Origin: an uncultured Neomegalonema sp.
Lineage (GTDB): Bacteria > Pseudomonadota > Alphaproteobacteria > Rhodobacterales > Rhodobacteraceae
DNA length: 64,000 bases
Assembly: GCA_937990185.1 (NCBI GenBank)
Contig: CALKBI010000013.1
Coordinates: 1-64,000 of the forward strand
Direction of reading: 5' to 3'
The notes beneath the pieces are model-generated. The model ran no database searches. It was not told where the DNA came from and was given only the letters and a program-made list of their open reading frames with translations. The number at the start of each line of letters is the position of its first letter. The stretch's first letter is position 1. Shown piece by piece: positions 38,953 to 46,872 of the stretch. Made by a program: the position numbers and the translations under genes.

Positions 38953-39534
38953 TCATTGAGAGCGAAGAAACAACCGACATCCCAACCCACTTCGCCCCCC
39001 GTCCGTGACCGGAGGGAGGGGATTTACCATCACCTCTAAGAACCTCTTATCCGGCGGACGCTCAACGCGCATTTGGGCAATCCGCCATGCAGTATCGAAG
39101 CTCGGCTGTGGTTCTGGGCAAAGCAAAGAGAGCGCTCCGGAAACGACCCGCCGCATCACTCGTTCAATCCGGCGCAACAACCGTTGACCTTGGCGCGGCA
39201 AATCATTGAGCAGAGTTTGCACGGTATGCAAACGCCACCGAAGGCTGCAAACAGAATCCTCCGAACCAATCTTCGCACTGTTGCTATGCGCAACATCAAT
39301 CATCTTCTGGAGATCAATTGGCGCGCCGGAGCGTTCGGCAATCAACCGCGCCTGCACAATAACCAAATACTGCGCTGCCAATTCAACGCGAGACAAAACC
39401 GAAGACAACCCCTCGCGAACCCATCTGGAAAACGCCTGAGAAACCGGTCCGGCAGACAGGAACCCAACAGCCAAAACCAACCCCGCCAAAACGCGGAGCA
39501 GCCTGTGCCGCTGTACCTCTAATGCCCGTTCCAT
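38953..39534 (-). CDS. Hypothetical membrane-anchored protein
   Basis: A 193-residue reading frame on the minus strand (195 from a GTG at 39540) with one likely N-terminal membrane anchor (LLRVLAGLVLAVGFLSAG) and an Arg-rich cytoplasmic or periplasmic remainder containing RLLRRIERVMRRVV. I recognise no family. A shorter open frame also exists on the other strand, and the ribosome site is weak, so the gene is only moderately supported. It is alone between lepA and a repeat-rich segment. Confidence 0.42.
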   Translation of the reverse strand: MERALEVQRHRLLRVLAGLVLAVGFLSAGPVSQAFSRWVREGLSSVLSRVELAAQYLVIVQARLIAERSGAPIDLQKMIDVAHSNSAKIGSEDSVCSLRWRLHTVQTLLNDLPRQGQRLLRRIERVMRRVVSGALSLLCPEPQPSFDTAWRIAQMRVERPPDKRFLEVMVNPLPPVTDGGRSGLGCRLFLRSQ

Positions 39535-39640
39535 CGTCACGCCGTCGGTTGCCTTTTGTTAGAAAGTGATGGCGAAAAATGTGAACATAAAAAGAACAAA
39601 TGTCAAGCGGAATTTTGTAAGATGAGGACGCGCTTTTCCT

Positions 39641-39666
39641 GTCATTCCCGCGAAAGCGGGAATCTC
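39641..39666. repeat. Palindromic repeat core, single copy
   Basis: GTCATTCCCGCGAAAGCGGG followed by AATCTC. The core ATTCCCGC-GAAA-GCGGGAAT is a perfect hairpin and is the same element found at both ends of the two 131-base repeats downstream. It lies about 90 bases before the GIY-YIG gene, next to another perfect palindrome, GGCTTTCC-T-GGAAAGCC (39716-39732). Confidence 0.85.
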
Positions 39667-39755
39667 AGGGCTAATGTAGGAAAGTACCTGATTTTTATGG
39701 CATGACAGAGAAATGGGCTTTCCTGGAAAGCCTGGACACTAATAGCCTTATAACC

Positions 39756-40049
39756 ATGGCCCAAAGTTACTTCGTTTATATCCTCACCAATCGCAAAGAC
39801 GGTGTGCTCTATATCGGCATCACAAATGATCTTGTCCGACGTGTCTTTCAGCATCGGGAAGGGGCCATTCCCGGGTTCACGAATAAATATAATCTCAAAC
39901 GCCTCATCTACTTTGAGGCCTTTGACGATCCCGAAAATGCAATTATGCGGGAAAAACGAATGAAGAAATGGAACCGGGAATGGAAGATCGAATTGATCGA
40001 AAATAATAACCCTGAATGGCGCGATCTCTATCCTGATATTCTTCAATAG
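39756..40049 (+). CDS. GIY-YIG nuclease domain protein
   Basis: A 97-residue single-domain GIY-YIG protein (UPF0213/YhbQ-like). It opens YFVYILTNRKDGVLYIGITN, giving the paired V-Y-I and Y-I-G strands, then the catalytic Arg in LVRRVFQHREG, and the Glu region AIMREKRMKKWNREWK. I prefer the ATG at 39756 since the conserved domain starts there; the track start adds 18 residues encoded by repeat-like DNA. The gene is bracketed by palindromic repeats, and its stop codon touches the first 131-base repeat. Genes of this type often travel with such repeats. Confidence 0.85.
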   Translation: MAQSYFVYILTNRKDGVLYIGITNDLVRRVFQHREGAIPGFTNKYNLKRLIYFEAFDDPENAIMREKRMKKWNREWKIELIENNNPEWRDLYPDILQ

Positions 40050-40179
40050 CATCTAGCGAATTCATAGTTTTGGTCATTCCCGCGAAAGCGGAAATCTCTT
40101 GATGTCGGGTCTGTCAGACCTGCGTAGACGAATGAGTCGTGTGATAATGTGAAGATTCCCGCTTTCGCGGGAATGACAA
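40049..40179. repeat. 131 bp composite repeat, copy 1
   Basis: Begins GCATCTAGCGAATTCATAG, then a palindrome TCATTCCCGCGAAAGCGGAA, an internal segment with GGTCTGTCAGACC (perfect small palindrome), and ends with the inverted counterpart ATTCCCGCTTTCGCGGGAAT plus GACAA. The two outer palindromes are inverted with respect to each other. By eye it differs from copy 2 at six positions. It abuts the GIY-YIG stop codon. Confidence 0.9.
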
Positions 40180-40281
40180 CATGAAGAGCAGTTCATGTTC
40201 TTGCGCGGGGTCAATGCGCGTATATTCAGAAAGCATCTAAAAATAGGAGCCGCTTTAGCGCCGCCTATGCCAACGATGGAC

Positions 40282-40412
40282 GCATCTAGCGAATTCATAG
40301 TTTTGGTCATTCCCGCGAAAGCGGGAATCTCTTGATGTCGGGTCTGTCAGACCTGCGTAGATGGGTGAGTCGTGTGATAACGGGAAGATTCCCGCTTTCG
40401 CGGGAATGACAA
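40282..40412. repeat. 131 bp composite repeat, copy 2
   Basis: Direct repeat of 40049-40179 in the same orientation, separated from it by 102 bases of unrelated sequence. It has the same outer inverted palindromes and inner GGTCTGTCAGACC. Together with copy 1 and the spacer it fills the 424 bases between the GIY-YIG gene and the retropepsin gene; no other gene is seen there. Confidence 0.9.
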
Positions 40413-40473
40413 GGACTGCAAATGCGGGAGCGCGACGGCGAAATTTGAACAGCGCAGCCTTCGCCGCCCAACC

Positions 40474-41157
40474 CTACTGCTTCAACGTCATAACATCGCC
40501 GGACACGCTAAAGCCGTCGAGCTGGTTCAAAAACGTCATGCCGAGCAATCCGGTTGTCAGCTCGCCGCGTTGAGAGACAGCGGCGCGGACGTCGTTGACG
40601 ACGATATCTCCGATCTTCACCGCGTTCAGGCGGATGGGCGCGACGAAGGTTGTTCCATTCGCCGTGCTAACCGGCAGGGAAAAATTCAAATCCGCATCGG
40701 TAAAGCCGATTTCCTTCCCCATTTCATAGGGCAGCACAACCGAAGACGCGCCGGTATCGACAAGGAACTCGGTCCGCACACCATTAACGAGCGCGGTCGT
40801 CTCGAACTGTCCGCTGAAATCATTGCGCCGCAAGATGACCTCGCCGCCACCGATGTTTTGCGGACTGCCGGGGATGATCTCGGCCTTCACACGGCTATAC
40901 ACTCCGCCGAGTTGATCCTTGTAAGTATACCCCACGATCAAAACGAGGAAGGCCAGCACAATCGCGACTATATTGCGAAAGGTCTTCAGCCATCCGCCCT
41001 GCGCCCTGATGCTGACCCCGCCCGCGACGAGGAACAACAGCAGCACGACATAGACAACCCGCATGACGCCATCTGTGCCATCGAAGACATCCGGCGCGCG
41101 GTTGCTTATCTCTTCGCAGCCACTCAGAAAAAGCGGCAAAATAAGAAGCTTTTTCAT
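40474..41157 (-). CDS. Membrane-bound retropepsin-like aspartic protease
   Basis: A 227-residue protein with a possible lipoprotein-type start (LPLFLSGC), two membrane spans (about residues 31-50 and 60-80), and a C-terminal clan AA aspartic protease domain. The catalytic motif is FLVDTGASSVVLP; GLLGMTFLNQLDGF is the family's second landmark. This matches the bacterial TIGR02281-type periplasmic retropepsins. The start overlaps the DUF1289 stop (ATGA), so it is the last gene of a ccmI-ruvX-DUF1289 run. Confidence 0.87.
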   Translation of the reverse strand: MKKLLILPLFLSGCEEISNRAPDVFDGTDGVMRVVYVVLLLFLVAGGVSIRAQGGWLKTFRNIVAIVLAFLVLIVGYTYKDQLGGVYSRVKAEIIPGSPQNIGGGEVILRRNDFSGQFETTALVNGVRTEFLVDTGASSVVLPYEMGKEIGFTDADLNFSLPVSTANGTTFVAPIRLNAVKIGDIVVNDVRAAVSQRGELTTGLLGMTFLNQLDGFSVSGDVMTLKQ

Positions 41158-41423
41158 TCCGTGGTCCGTTTGGCAAAGCGGCGATTGGTCCGGCGTCCGG
41201 GGCGCATGATCGGGGCGGCTTTGGCAATGAGAGGCTCGCGTTCCGGCAATTCATCCATGATCGTGCGCCGCTCTGCGGGGTCCATGCGGGACCAGCGCGC
41301 GATTTCCTCGCCCGTCCGAAAACAGCCCATGCACAGCTTTGCACCGGGATGCAGGACGCAGACTTTCACGCAAGGCGAGTCGACCTCGTCGCGTTTCCAT
41401 ACTTCATCACCAAAATCACTCAT
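41154..41423 (-). CDS. DUF1289 family protein
   Basis: An 89-residue DUF1289 protein. The four-cysteine pattern SPCVKVCVLHPGAKLCMGCFRTGEEIARWSRM is diagnostic and probably binds a metal or iron-sulfur cluster. A basic C-terminal tail (RPGRRTNRRFAKR) follows. It lies 9 bases after ruvX and overlaps the next gene by four bases. Function is unknown. Confidence 0.88.
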   Translation of the reverse strand: MSDFGDEVWKRDEVDSPCVKVCVLHPGAKLCMGCFRTGEEIARWSRMDPAERRTIMDELPEREPLIAKAAPIMRPGRRTNRRFAKRTTE

Positions 41424-41432
41424 GATGTAGCC

Positions 41433-41906
41433 TTACGCGCTTTCTGGAATTTCTGAAAGCCGGTCGAGTGCGCTTTGCAGGATGATCGTAGCAGCGGCAC
41501 TGTCGATGAGCGCCGCGCGTTTGTCCCGGCGCAGCCCTGCGTCCTTCATGGCTTCATCGGCGGTAAAGGTAGACAGCCGCTCGTCCCATTGCAGAACCGG
41601 CAGTTGGAAAGCGTCCTCAAGGCTGCGCGAAAAGGCTCGTACCGACTGCGCGCGGCGTCCGGCATCGCCGTTCATGTGCAAAGGCATCCCAACAACAAAC
41701 CCAACCGCTTTGCGGTTCTCGGCTATCCGGCGCAATTCTACGAGATCATCCGTCAGGCGTTTGCGGCGGATCGTTTCAAGCGGCGAGGCAAGGGTGCGTC
41801 GTTCATCACAGATGGCAACACCGATGGTTTTCGTGCCCGGATCAAGGCCGATTAGCGCGCCCGAGCGGGTGGCCGTAGCGAAATCTTCCGGCGTGACGAT
41901 CCGCAT
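41433..41906 (-). CDS. ruvX: RuvX/YqgF Holliday junction resolvase-like nuclease
   Basis: A 157-residue RuvX (YqgF), an RNase H-fold nuclease with roles in 16S rRNA 5' processing and Holliday junction resolution. The first catalytic Asp is in ALIGLDPGTKTIGVAICDE, the conserved VGMPLHMNGDAGRRAQ loop follows, and LQWDERLSTFTA holds the second acidic pair. The ATG directly abuts the ccmI stop (TGAATG), indicating one transcript. Confidence 0.95.
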   Translation of the reverse strand: MRIVTPEDFATATRSGALIGLDPGTKTIGVAICDERRTLASPLETIRRKRLTDDLVELRRIAENRKAVGFVVGMPLHMNGDAGRRAQSVRAFSRSLEDAFQLPVLQWDERLSTFTADEAMKDAGLRRDKRAALIDSAAATIILQSALDRLSEIPESA

Positions 41907-43112
41907 TCACAAGGCGCTTTCGAGCTGTGCAGTGGCGGCTTCATCGCCTTCAAAGACTTCCAACCCGCGTGTCTGTGCTGCTTTGGCATCCTCTTCGCGT
42001 TCGAGAATTCGGTAGGAGCGGATCAGCATCAACCAACCGCGCAGGTCATTCGGTTCCTCTTTGAGCCGCTGCGCCAGTCCTTCGACCATTGCGCCGATTA
42101 CGGCTTGTTGGTCTTCAGGCGACATTTCTTCTGCCGCCGCCTGCTGTTCAGCGGTCGGTCCGCGCGGAACGAGATCAGCCGGAGGGATCACGTTGATCTG
42201 TGCCGCTGCATTGCGCACGTTATCTTGCACTTGCTCGATCCAAGGCGCTCCCGGCGGCGCGGTTTCGAGCATTTTTATCCAACCCTCAATGGCCTCGCGG
42301 GTTTTGTTGCGCTGTGCGAGGGCGATACTTTTCAGGAAAATCGCTTGATGATAGTCGGGGTCTTTCGCGAGCGCTTTGTCTATGGCCACTTCCGCTTGCG
42401 GAGACATCACACCCCCCGCGGCCATATACATGGCCTCCGTCATATTCGAATAGAGGCTGGCATCCGCTGCTTCAGGGTCCAGCTCTGTGACCTTTTCAAA
42501 AGCACGCCAGCTTTCGTCAAACATTTCGAGCGACGAGAGGCTGCGCGCCAAAACATCCCAACCGCGAGGATCATTCGGGTCCGTTGCGAGGCGCGCTTTG
42601 ACCTTTTCCGTTAAGTCGATCATCTGCGCGCGGGCTTGGCTCGGCGGAGGGCTTGCGCGGTTTTGTTTCGCGTATTCAGCCTCAAGGTCTTCCTGCGATG
42701 GCCGCACCGCCGCGCGTTCACTATCAAAATTGCGTTCTGAGAGCGGCCTGTCATCAACACCCGGGCTGCCGATTGATCCATAGACGCCCAATCCAACAAC
42801 CGGAACACCAATCGCGGCGATCATGCCAAGTGTTGACCCCAATGTGCGGGGGATTGGTTTTGACCCTGCGTCAACTTCGGCTTCTTCAGCGGCGGCGAGC
42901 AGGCGGCGGGACAGCTCAATGCGCGCGGCGTCGGCTTCGGCTTCGGTTAAAACCCCGCGTGCAAGGTCGCTATCCACCTCGCGGAGCTGCGCCCGAAAAG
43001 ACTCGACATCGTGCTCCGACCGAGACGCCGGAACGCTGCGGGGCCGTAAAAACGGCAATCCGAGCGCTAAAGCACACGAAATCGCGAGTATTGCTGCAAA
43101 AACCCAGAACAG
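41907..43112 (-). CDS. ccmI: Cytochrome c biogenesis protein CcmI, probable CTG start
   Basis: A 401-residue CcmI, the membrane-anchored apocytochrome c chaperone of the system I heme-attachment pathway. The usual start FWVFAAILAISCALALGLPF forms the first span, a second span is near residue 95, and TPR-like repeats (MIDLTEKVKARLATDPNDPR and following) fill the periplasmic part. No ATG, GTG or TTG lies near the conserved start; a CTG at 43112 is preceded by AGGAGG eight bases upstream, so I take CTG as the initiator. The track start at 43178 is a GTG without a ribosome site. No other ccm genes are in the window. Confidence 0.85.
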   Translation of the reverse strand: MFWVFAAILAISCALALGLPFLRPRSVPASRSEHDVESFRAQLREVDSDLARGVLTEAEADAARIELSRRLLAAAEEAEVDAGSKPIPRTLGSTLGMIAAIGVPVVGLGVYGSIGSPGVDDRPLSERNFDSERAAVRPSQEDLEAEYAKQNRASPPPSQARAQMIDLTEKVKARLATDPNDPRGWDVLARSLSSLEMFDESWRAFEKVTELDPEAADASLYSNMTEAMYMAAGGVMSPQAEVAIDKALAKDPDYHQAIFLKSIALAQRNKTREAIEGWIKMLETAPPGAPWIEQVQDNVRNAAAQINVIPPADLVPRGPTAEQQAAAEEMSPEDQQAVIGAMVEGLAQRLKEEPNDLRGWLMLIRSYRILEREEDAKAAQTRGLEVFEGDEAATAQLESAL

Positions 43113-43281
43113 AGCCGAATCCTCCTGATTATCAGAGCAGAACTTATGGGGGCAGGGGGCTTGCGGCAAGATGCACACTTCGGCGCATGTCGGTAAGTTG
43201 ATATTGAACGGCGTTATCGTGGAGGTCGAAATGGGCGTAACTCTGCGATAACCTGCGCACTGGCCTTACCGGAGACAAGCT

Positions 43282-44547
43282 ATGGCGGCGAAACGCAAGC
43301 CTCGTTATTCGATTTTCTCACTCGCGCGCAACTCGATGTCGCACCATCAGGGGTGGGAGAAAGCCTGGCGTTCACCGGACCCAAAGCCCGAATATGACGT
43401 CGTTATCGTCGGGGCAGGGGGCCACGGCCTCGCGACCGCTTATTATCTGGCCAAGAATCACGGCATTACCAATATTGCGGTGGTCGAGAAAGGTTGGCTC
43501 GGCGGCGGGAATACCGGACGAAATACGACGATCATCCGCTCGAATTACCTGCAAGACAGCTCGGCGGCGTTGTTCGAGTTATCGCGCAGCCTGTTTGAGA
43601 CCCTTTCGCAAGAGCTGAATTACAATATCATGTTCAGCCCGCGCGGTGTTTTGATGCTGGCGCAGACCGAGCATGAAAAGCGCGCTTGGCAACGCACCCA
43701 CCACGCCACACGGCTCAATGACATTTATACCGAATGGGCCGACACAAAGCGCGTGAAGGAAATTTGCCCGATTATCAACACCGACCCGGGTGCTCGCTTT
43801 CCGGTTCTGGGCGGACTTTGGCAGCCGCGCGGCGGCACGGCGCGGCACGATGCAGTGGCTTGGGGCTATGCCCGTGCTGCGGATGATCTCGGCGTTGATG
43901 TCATCCAGAATTGCGAAGTCCTCGGCATTGACCGCGAAGGCGGCAAAGTCACCGGCGTTCAGACCACACGCGGCGCAATCAAATGCGGCAAGCTTGGCAT
44001 TGTCGTAGCGGGCAACACGACCCGTCTGACGGATATGGCCGGTTTCCGTATGCCGCTGGAGAGCGTCCCGCTCCAAGCGCTCGTCTCCGAACCAATCAAG
44101 CCATGCCTCGATATCGTTGTCATGGCGAACACCGTCCACGGCTATATGAGTCAATCGGATAAAGGCGAGCTGGTTATCGGCGGCGGTACGGATGGGTATA
44201 ACGCCTATACCCAGCGCGGCTCATTCCAGCATGTTGAAGAGACGGTTACGGCGCTGGTCGAGACGTTCCCGATTATCTCGCGCCTCAGAATGCTGCGGCA
44301 ATGGGGCGGGATCGTAGACATCACCGGCGACCGCTCGCCGATTATCTCGAAAACCCCCGTCGATGGCGTTTTCGTCAATTGCGGATGGGGCACGGGCGGG
44401 TTCAAAGCGACCTGCGGCTCCGGCCATTGCTTTGCTGCGACCATCGCAAAAGGCGAGCCGGATGCGGTTGCCGCTCCCTTTAGCCTTGACCGGTTCTCCG
44501 AAGGCCGCATGATTGACGAAAGCGTCGCTGCGGCGGTGGCGCACTAA
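43282..44547 (+). CDS. Sarcosine oxidase beta subunit-like FAD oxidoreductase
   Basis: A 421-residue protein matching the beta subunit of heterotetrameric sarcosine oxidase, which oxidises N-methylglycine to glycine and formaldehyde. The FAD dinucleotide fold is VVIVGAGGHGLATAYYLAKN, followed by the family hallmark EKGWLGGGNTGRNTTIIRSN. RHDAVAWGYARAA contains the histidine at the place where SoxB binds FMN covalently. The alpha, gamma and delta subunits are not encoded here, so either they are elsewhere or it works alone on another secondary amine. It is followed by an MBL hydrolase (15 bases) and a cytosine deaminase-like gene. Confidence 0.85.
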   Translation: MAAKRKPRYSIFSLARNSMSHHQGWEKAWRSPDPKPEYDVVIVGAGGHGLATAYYLAKNHGITNIAVVEKGWLGGGNTGRNTTIIRSNYLQDSSAALFELSRSLFETLSQELNYNIMFSPRGVLMLAQTEHEKRAWQRTHHATRLNDIYTEWADTKRVKEICPIINTDPGARFPVLGGLWQPRGGTARHDAVAWGYARAADDLGVDVIQNCEVLGIDREGGKVTGVQTTRGAIKCGKLGIVVAGNTTRLTDMAGFRMPLESVPLQALVSEPIKPCLDIVVMANTVHGYMSQSDKGELVIGGGTDGYNAYTQRGSFQHVEETVTALVETFPIISRLRMLRQWGGIVDITGDRSPIISKTPVDGVFVNCGWGTGGFKATCGSGHCFAATIAKGEPDAVAAPFSLDRFSEGRMIDESVAAAVAH

Positions 44548-44562
44548 ACAGAGAGACGATCA

Positions 44563-45420
44563 TTGACTGACTCGGTGGCATTGCTCGGCGTCAAAGGCGG
44601 CCCTGCCATCCGAACCGGCTCCATGATGCCCACCTCGATGTTGTTAAAGCTGGCTGGCGAACAGATCGTTGTTGATTGCGGCCTCGGCGTCACACGCGGT
44701 CTTGTGGATCAGGGCTTTGCGCTTAAAGACCTCGACAAGATTTTCATCACGCATTTGCACTCCGACCATTACCTTGAGCTTGGACCGTTGATCCACACCG
44801 CATGGTGTGCGGGGTTGAAAACGCCTGTTACGATCTACGGTCCGGCGGGTTTGGCGGAGTACTGGCAAAACTTTTGCGAGTCGATGCGCTTTGATATTGA
44901 GCTGCGCCAAGAAGACGAGGGCCGTCCGACCCTTGAAACATTGATCACTGTTGAAACGATTTCCGTTCAACAGCGGGTAGACTTGGGCGAAATATCTGTA
45001 ACAGCAATGAGAACCGAGCACCCGCCGTTAAAAGACTGTTTCGCATATCGTTTTGAGAGTAAGGCCCGTTGCGTAGTCTTCGGTGCGGACACTGCGTATT
45101 TCCCGCCACTCGCCGAGTTCGCCCAAGGCGCTGATCTCCTCATTCACGAAGCGATGTTAGGTGAAGCAGTTGATGCATTGGTCGCGCGTGTCGGGAATGG
45201 CGATGATCGTTTGAAACGCCATTTGCTAAACTCACACACGATGGCCGAAGATGTCGCGGTCATCGCACGAGATGCCGGTGTGAAGGCACTTGCCATCAAT
45301 CATCTTATTCCTTCAGATGACCCCTCCTATACAGATGCGCATTGGCAAGCGGCAATCCGTTCGCACTGGACGGGACCGCTCTATATCGGTGAGGATGGTA
45401 TGGTGATCGAGCTAACCTAA
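44563..45420 (+). CDS. MBL-fold hydrolase (RNase Z/arylsulfatase-like)
   Basis: A 285-residue cytoplasmic metallo-beta-lactamase-fold protein of the RNase Z-like branch. The zinc motif is FITHLHSDHYLELG (about residue 61); further ligands lie in RTEHPP, FGADTAYF and INHLIPSDD. The start is TTG at 44563 after GAGAGACGATCA; GTG at 44575 is an alternative. It sits between the sarcosine oxidase-like gene and a deaminase gene, so a role in breakdown of an N-methylated or cyclic nitrogen compound is plausible but unproven. tRNA processing is less likely because the family's exosite is absent. Confidence 0.82.
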   Translation: MTDSVALLGVKGGPAIRTGSMMPTSMLLKLAGEQIVVDCGLGVTRGLVDQGFALKDLDKIFITHLHSDHYLELGPLIHTAWCAGLKTPVTIYGPAGLAEYWQNFCESMRFDIELRQEDEGRPTLETLITVETISVQQRVDLGEISVTAMRTEHPPLKDCFAYRFESKARCVVFGADTAYFPPLAEFAQGADLLIHEAMLGEAVDALVARVGNGDDRLKRHLLNSHTMAEDVAVIARDAGVKALAINHLIPSDDPSYTDAHWQAAIRSHWTGPLYIGEDGMVIELT

Positions 45421-45446
45421 CGAACGACCATTGGGAGACTTCAGCG

Positions 45447-45896
45447 ATGCTAACCGAAACCGATCAGAAATTCCTGCGGCTGGCCTATCAGGAAGCCAAA
45501 GACGGGTATGACGAGGGCGGTTGCCCCATCGGGTCGGTTCTGGCCGAAGGCGACAAGTTGATCGCCCAAGGCCGTAACCAGCGGGTGCAGGGCGGCGACC
45601 CGATTGCCCACGGAGAAATGGATTGCCTACGCAAAGCAGGGCGGCAGAAATCCTATAAGAACATGACGCTCTACACATCGCTCTCGCCCTGCATGATGTG
45701 CTCAGGCACGATCATTCAATTCGGCATTCCGAGAGTCGTCATTGCCGAAAACACCAATTTCGGCGGCAACGAAGACTTCCTGCGCGAACGCGGCGTCGAA
45801 ATCATCATCGCCAACGACCAACCCTGCATCGACCTGATGCAACGCTTCATCACCGAAAAACCCGAACTCTGGGCCGAGGATATCGCTGAGGATTAA
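45447..45896 (+). CDS. Cytosine deaminase-like zinc deaminase (yeast Fcy1 type)
   Basis: A 149-residue CDA-fold deaminase. The zinc motifs are DPIAHGEMDCLRKAG and YTSLSPCMMCSGTII, and the whole C-terminal half (IPRVVIAENTNFGGNEDFL, then FITEKPELWAEDI) closely follows yeast cytosine deaminase. It probably deaminates cytosine or a similar small heterocycle. Bacteria usually use the unrelated CodA for cytosine, so this type is less common. It is the third gene of a short cluster with an oxidase and an MBL hydrolase. Confidence 0.85.
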   Translation: MLTETDQKFLRLAYQEAKDGYDEGGCPIGSVLAEGDKLIAQGRNQRVQGGDPIAHGEMDCLRKAGRQKSYKNMTLYTSLSPCMMCSGTIIQFGIPRVVIAENTNFGGNEDFLRERGVEIIIANDQPCIDLMQRFITEKPELWAEDIAED

Positions 45897-46050
45897 GGGG
45901 GGCTTTGGGTGGGGGTTGCGGGAGGGCGGGACGAAGGCATTTGAAGCGTCGCAAAACCGATGGCTTTTGCAACGCGTGCGCCCATGTATTGCTTCGCACG
46001 CGAAAGTCAGGGCAAGCAATAGCTCAAGTGTTTCAGGCGGAGTAAAGTGA

Positions 46051-46872
46051 ATGAGCAGTAGGAGTGGCGCGGCTGTCTGGATACCCTTAGTTGTTGGGTT
46101 GCTCTTTTTTTATATTATATTTCAGTATCTTAAGGAAATTATTGTTTACTTTGGCGTAAACGAAGATCAAGCGACTACAGTGGCTATGGGCATCATTATC
46201 GGAACGTCGATATTGATATTCATCCTAAGCACATTAGCCTACGGACGCCGCTTCTCTGATGCAAAATCTCAGGCGGAGGAAGTCATTTTCGAAAATGGTC
46301 GAAACCTCGCGAAAATGTACAGCCAGAAGAAATACACTGGAAATTACGGCGAGTTGCGTCTCGAGGCTTTCGACAAAGAAATTTCATATTTCTATGAGAA
46401 TATACTCATACCAAAGTTAAATACGACCGCTGATGTTTTGGGTGATCAACGGTTTGCGTCACATTGTGAGCAATGCATTTGGAAAGCCATCGAAGATAAC
46501 GATGCCCCTATCGATCTGAACACCATTCCAGATGATCCCTTCGAGTTTGAGCATTGGACTGCAGAAGTACTGAACAAGTTTGGTTGGAATGCTCAAGCGA
46601 CCCAAGGCAGCGGCGACCAAGGTTCTGATGTTGTCGCAGAGTTAAACGGCCGTACCTGCATTATCCAATGCAAGCTCTACAAAAACGCCGTAGGGAATAA
46701 GGCGGTACAAGAGGTTGATGCAGCTAGAACGTTCTTTGACGGTGACTTCGCGGCTGTAGTGGGGAAAAGTGGCTTCACGCGATCTGCAAAACAGCTTGCA
46801 GAAAAAAACAATGTATTTTTGATAGATGTTTCTGAGTTACCCGATCTGGCCGAAAAACTAGGCTTAATATAG
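46051..46872 (+). CDS. Membrane-anchored Mrr-like restriction endonuclease
   Basis: A 273-residue protein with two N-terminal membrane spans (WIPLVVGLLFFYIIFQYL and GIIIGTSILIFILSTLAYG) and a C-terminal Mrr_cat (PF04471) nuclease domain. The PD-(D/E)XK core is visible: FEHWTAEVLNKFGWNA, then GSGDQGSDVVAEL with the catalytic Asp, and CIIQCKLYKN as the Q-x-K element. No methylase or second restriction gene is adjacent. The gene is richer in AT than its neighbours, suggesting acquisition. Its role may be defence against modified DNA or DNA uptake; this is inferred from the domain. Confidence 0.83.
   Translation: MSSRSGAAVWIPLVVGLLFFYIIFQYLKEIIVYFGVNEDQATTVAMGIIIGTSILIFILSTLAYGRRFSDAKSQAEEVIFENGRNLAKMYSQKKYTGNYGELRLEAFDKEISYFYENILIPKLNTTADVLGDQRFASHCEQCIWKAIEDNDAPIDLNTIPDDPFEFEHWTAEVLNKFGWNAQATQGSGDQGSDVVAELNGRTCIIQCKLYKNAVGNKAVQEVDAARTFFDGDFAAVVGKSGFTRSAKQLAEKNNVFLIDVSELPDLAEKLGLI

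Noticed and set aside
40049-40412. CRISPR array
   Set aside because: Only two 131-base copies with internal palindromes and one 102-base spacer; no short regular repeats and no cas genes.
40570-41430. 286-residue plus-strand ORF over the retropepsin and DUF1289 genes
   Set aside because: The minus-strand genes have a DTGAS catalytic motif and the DUF1289 cysteine pattern; this frame has neither.
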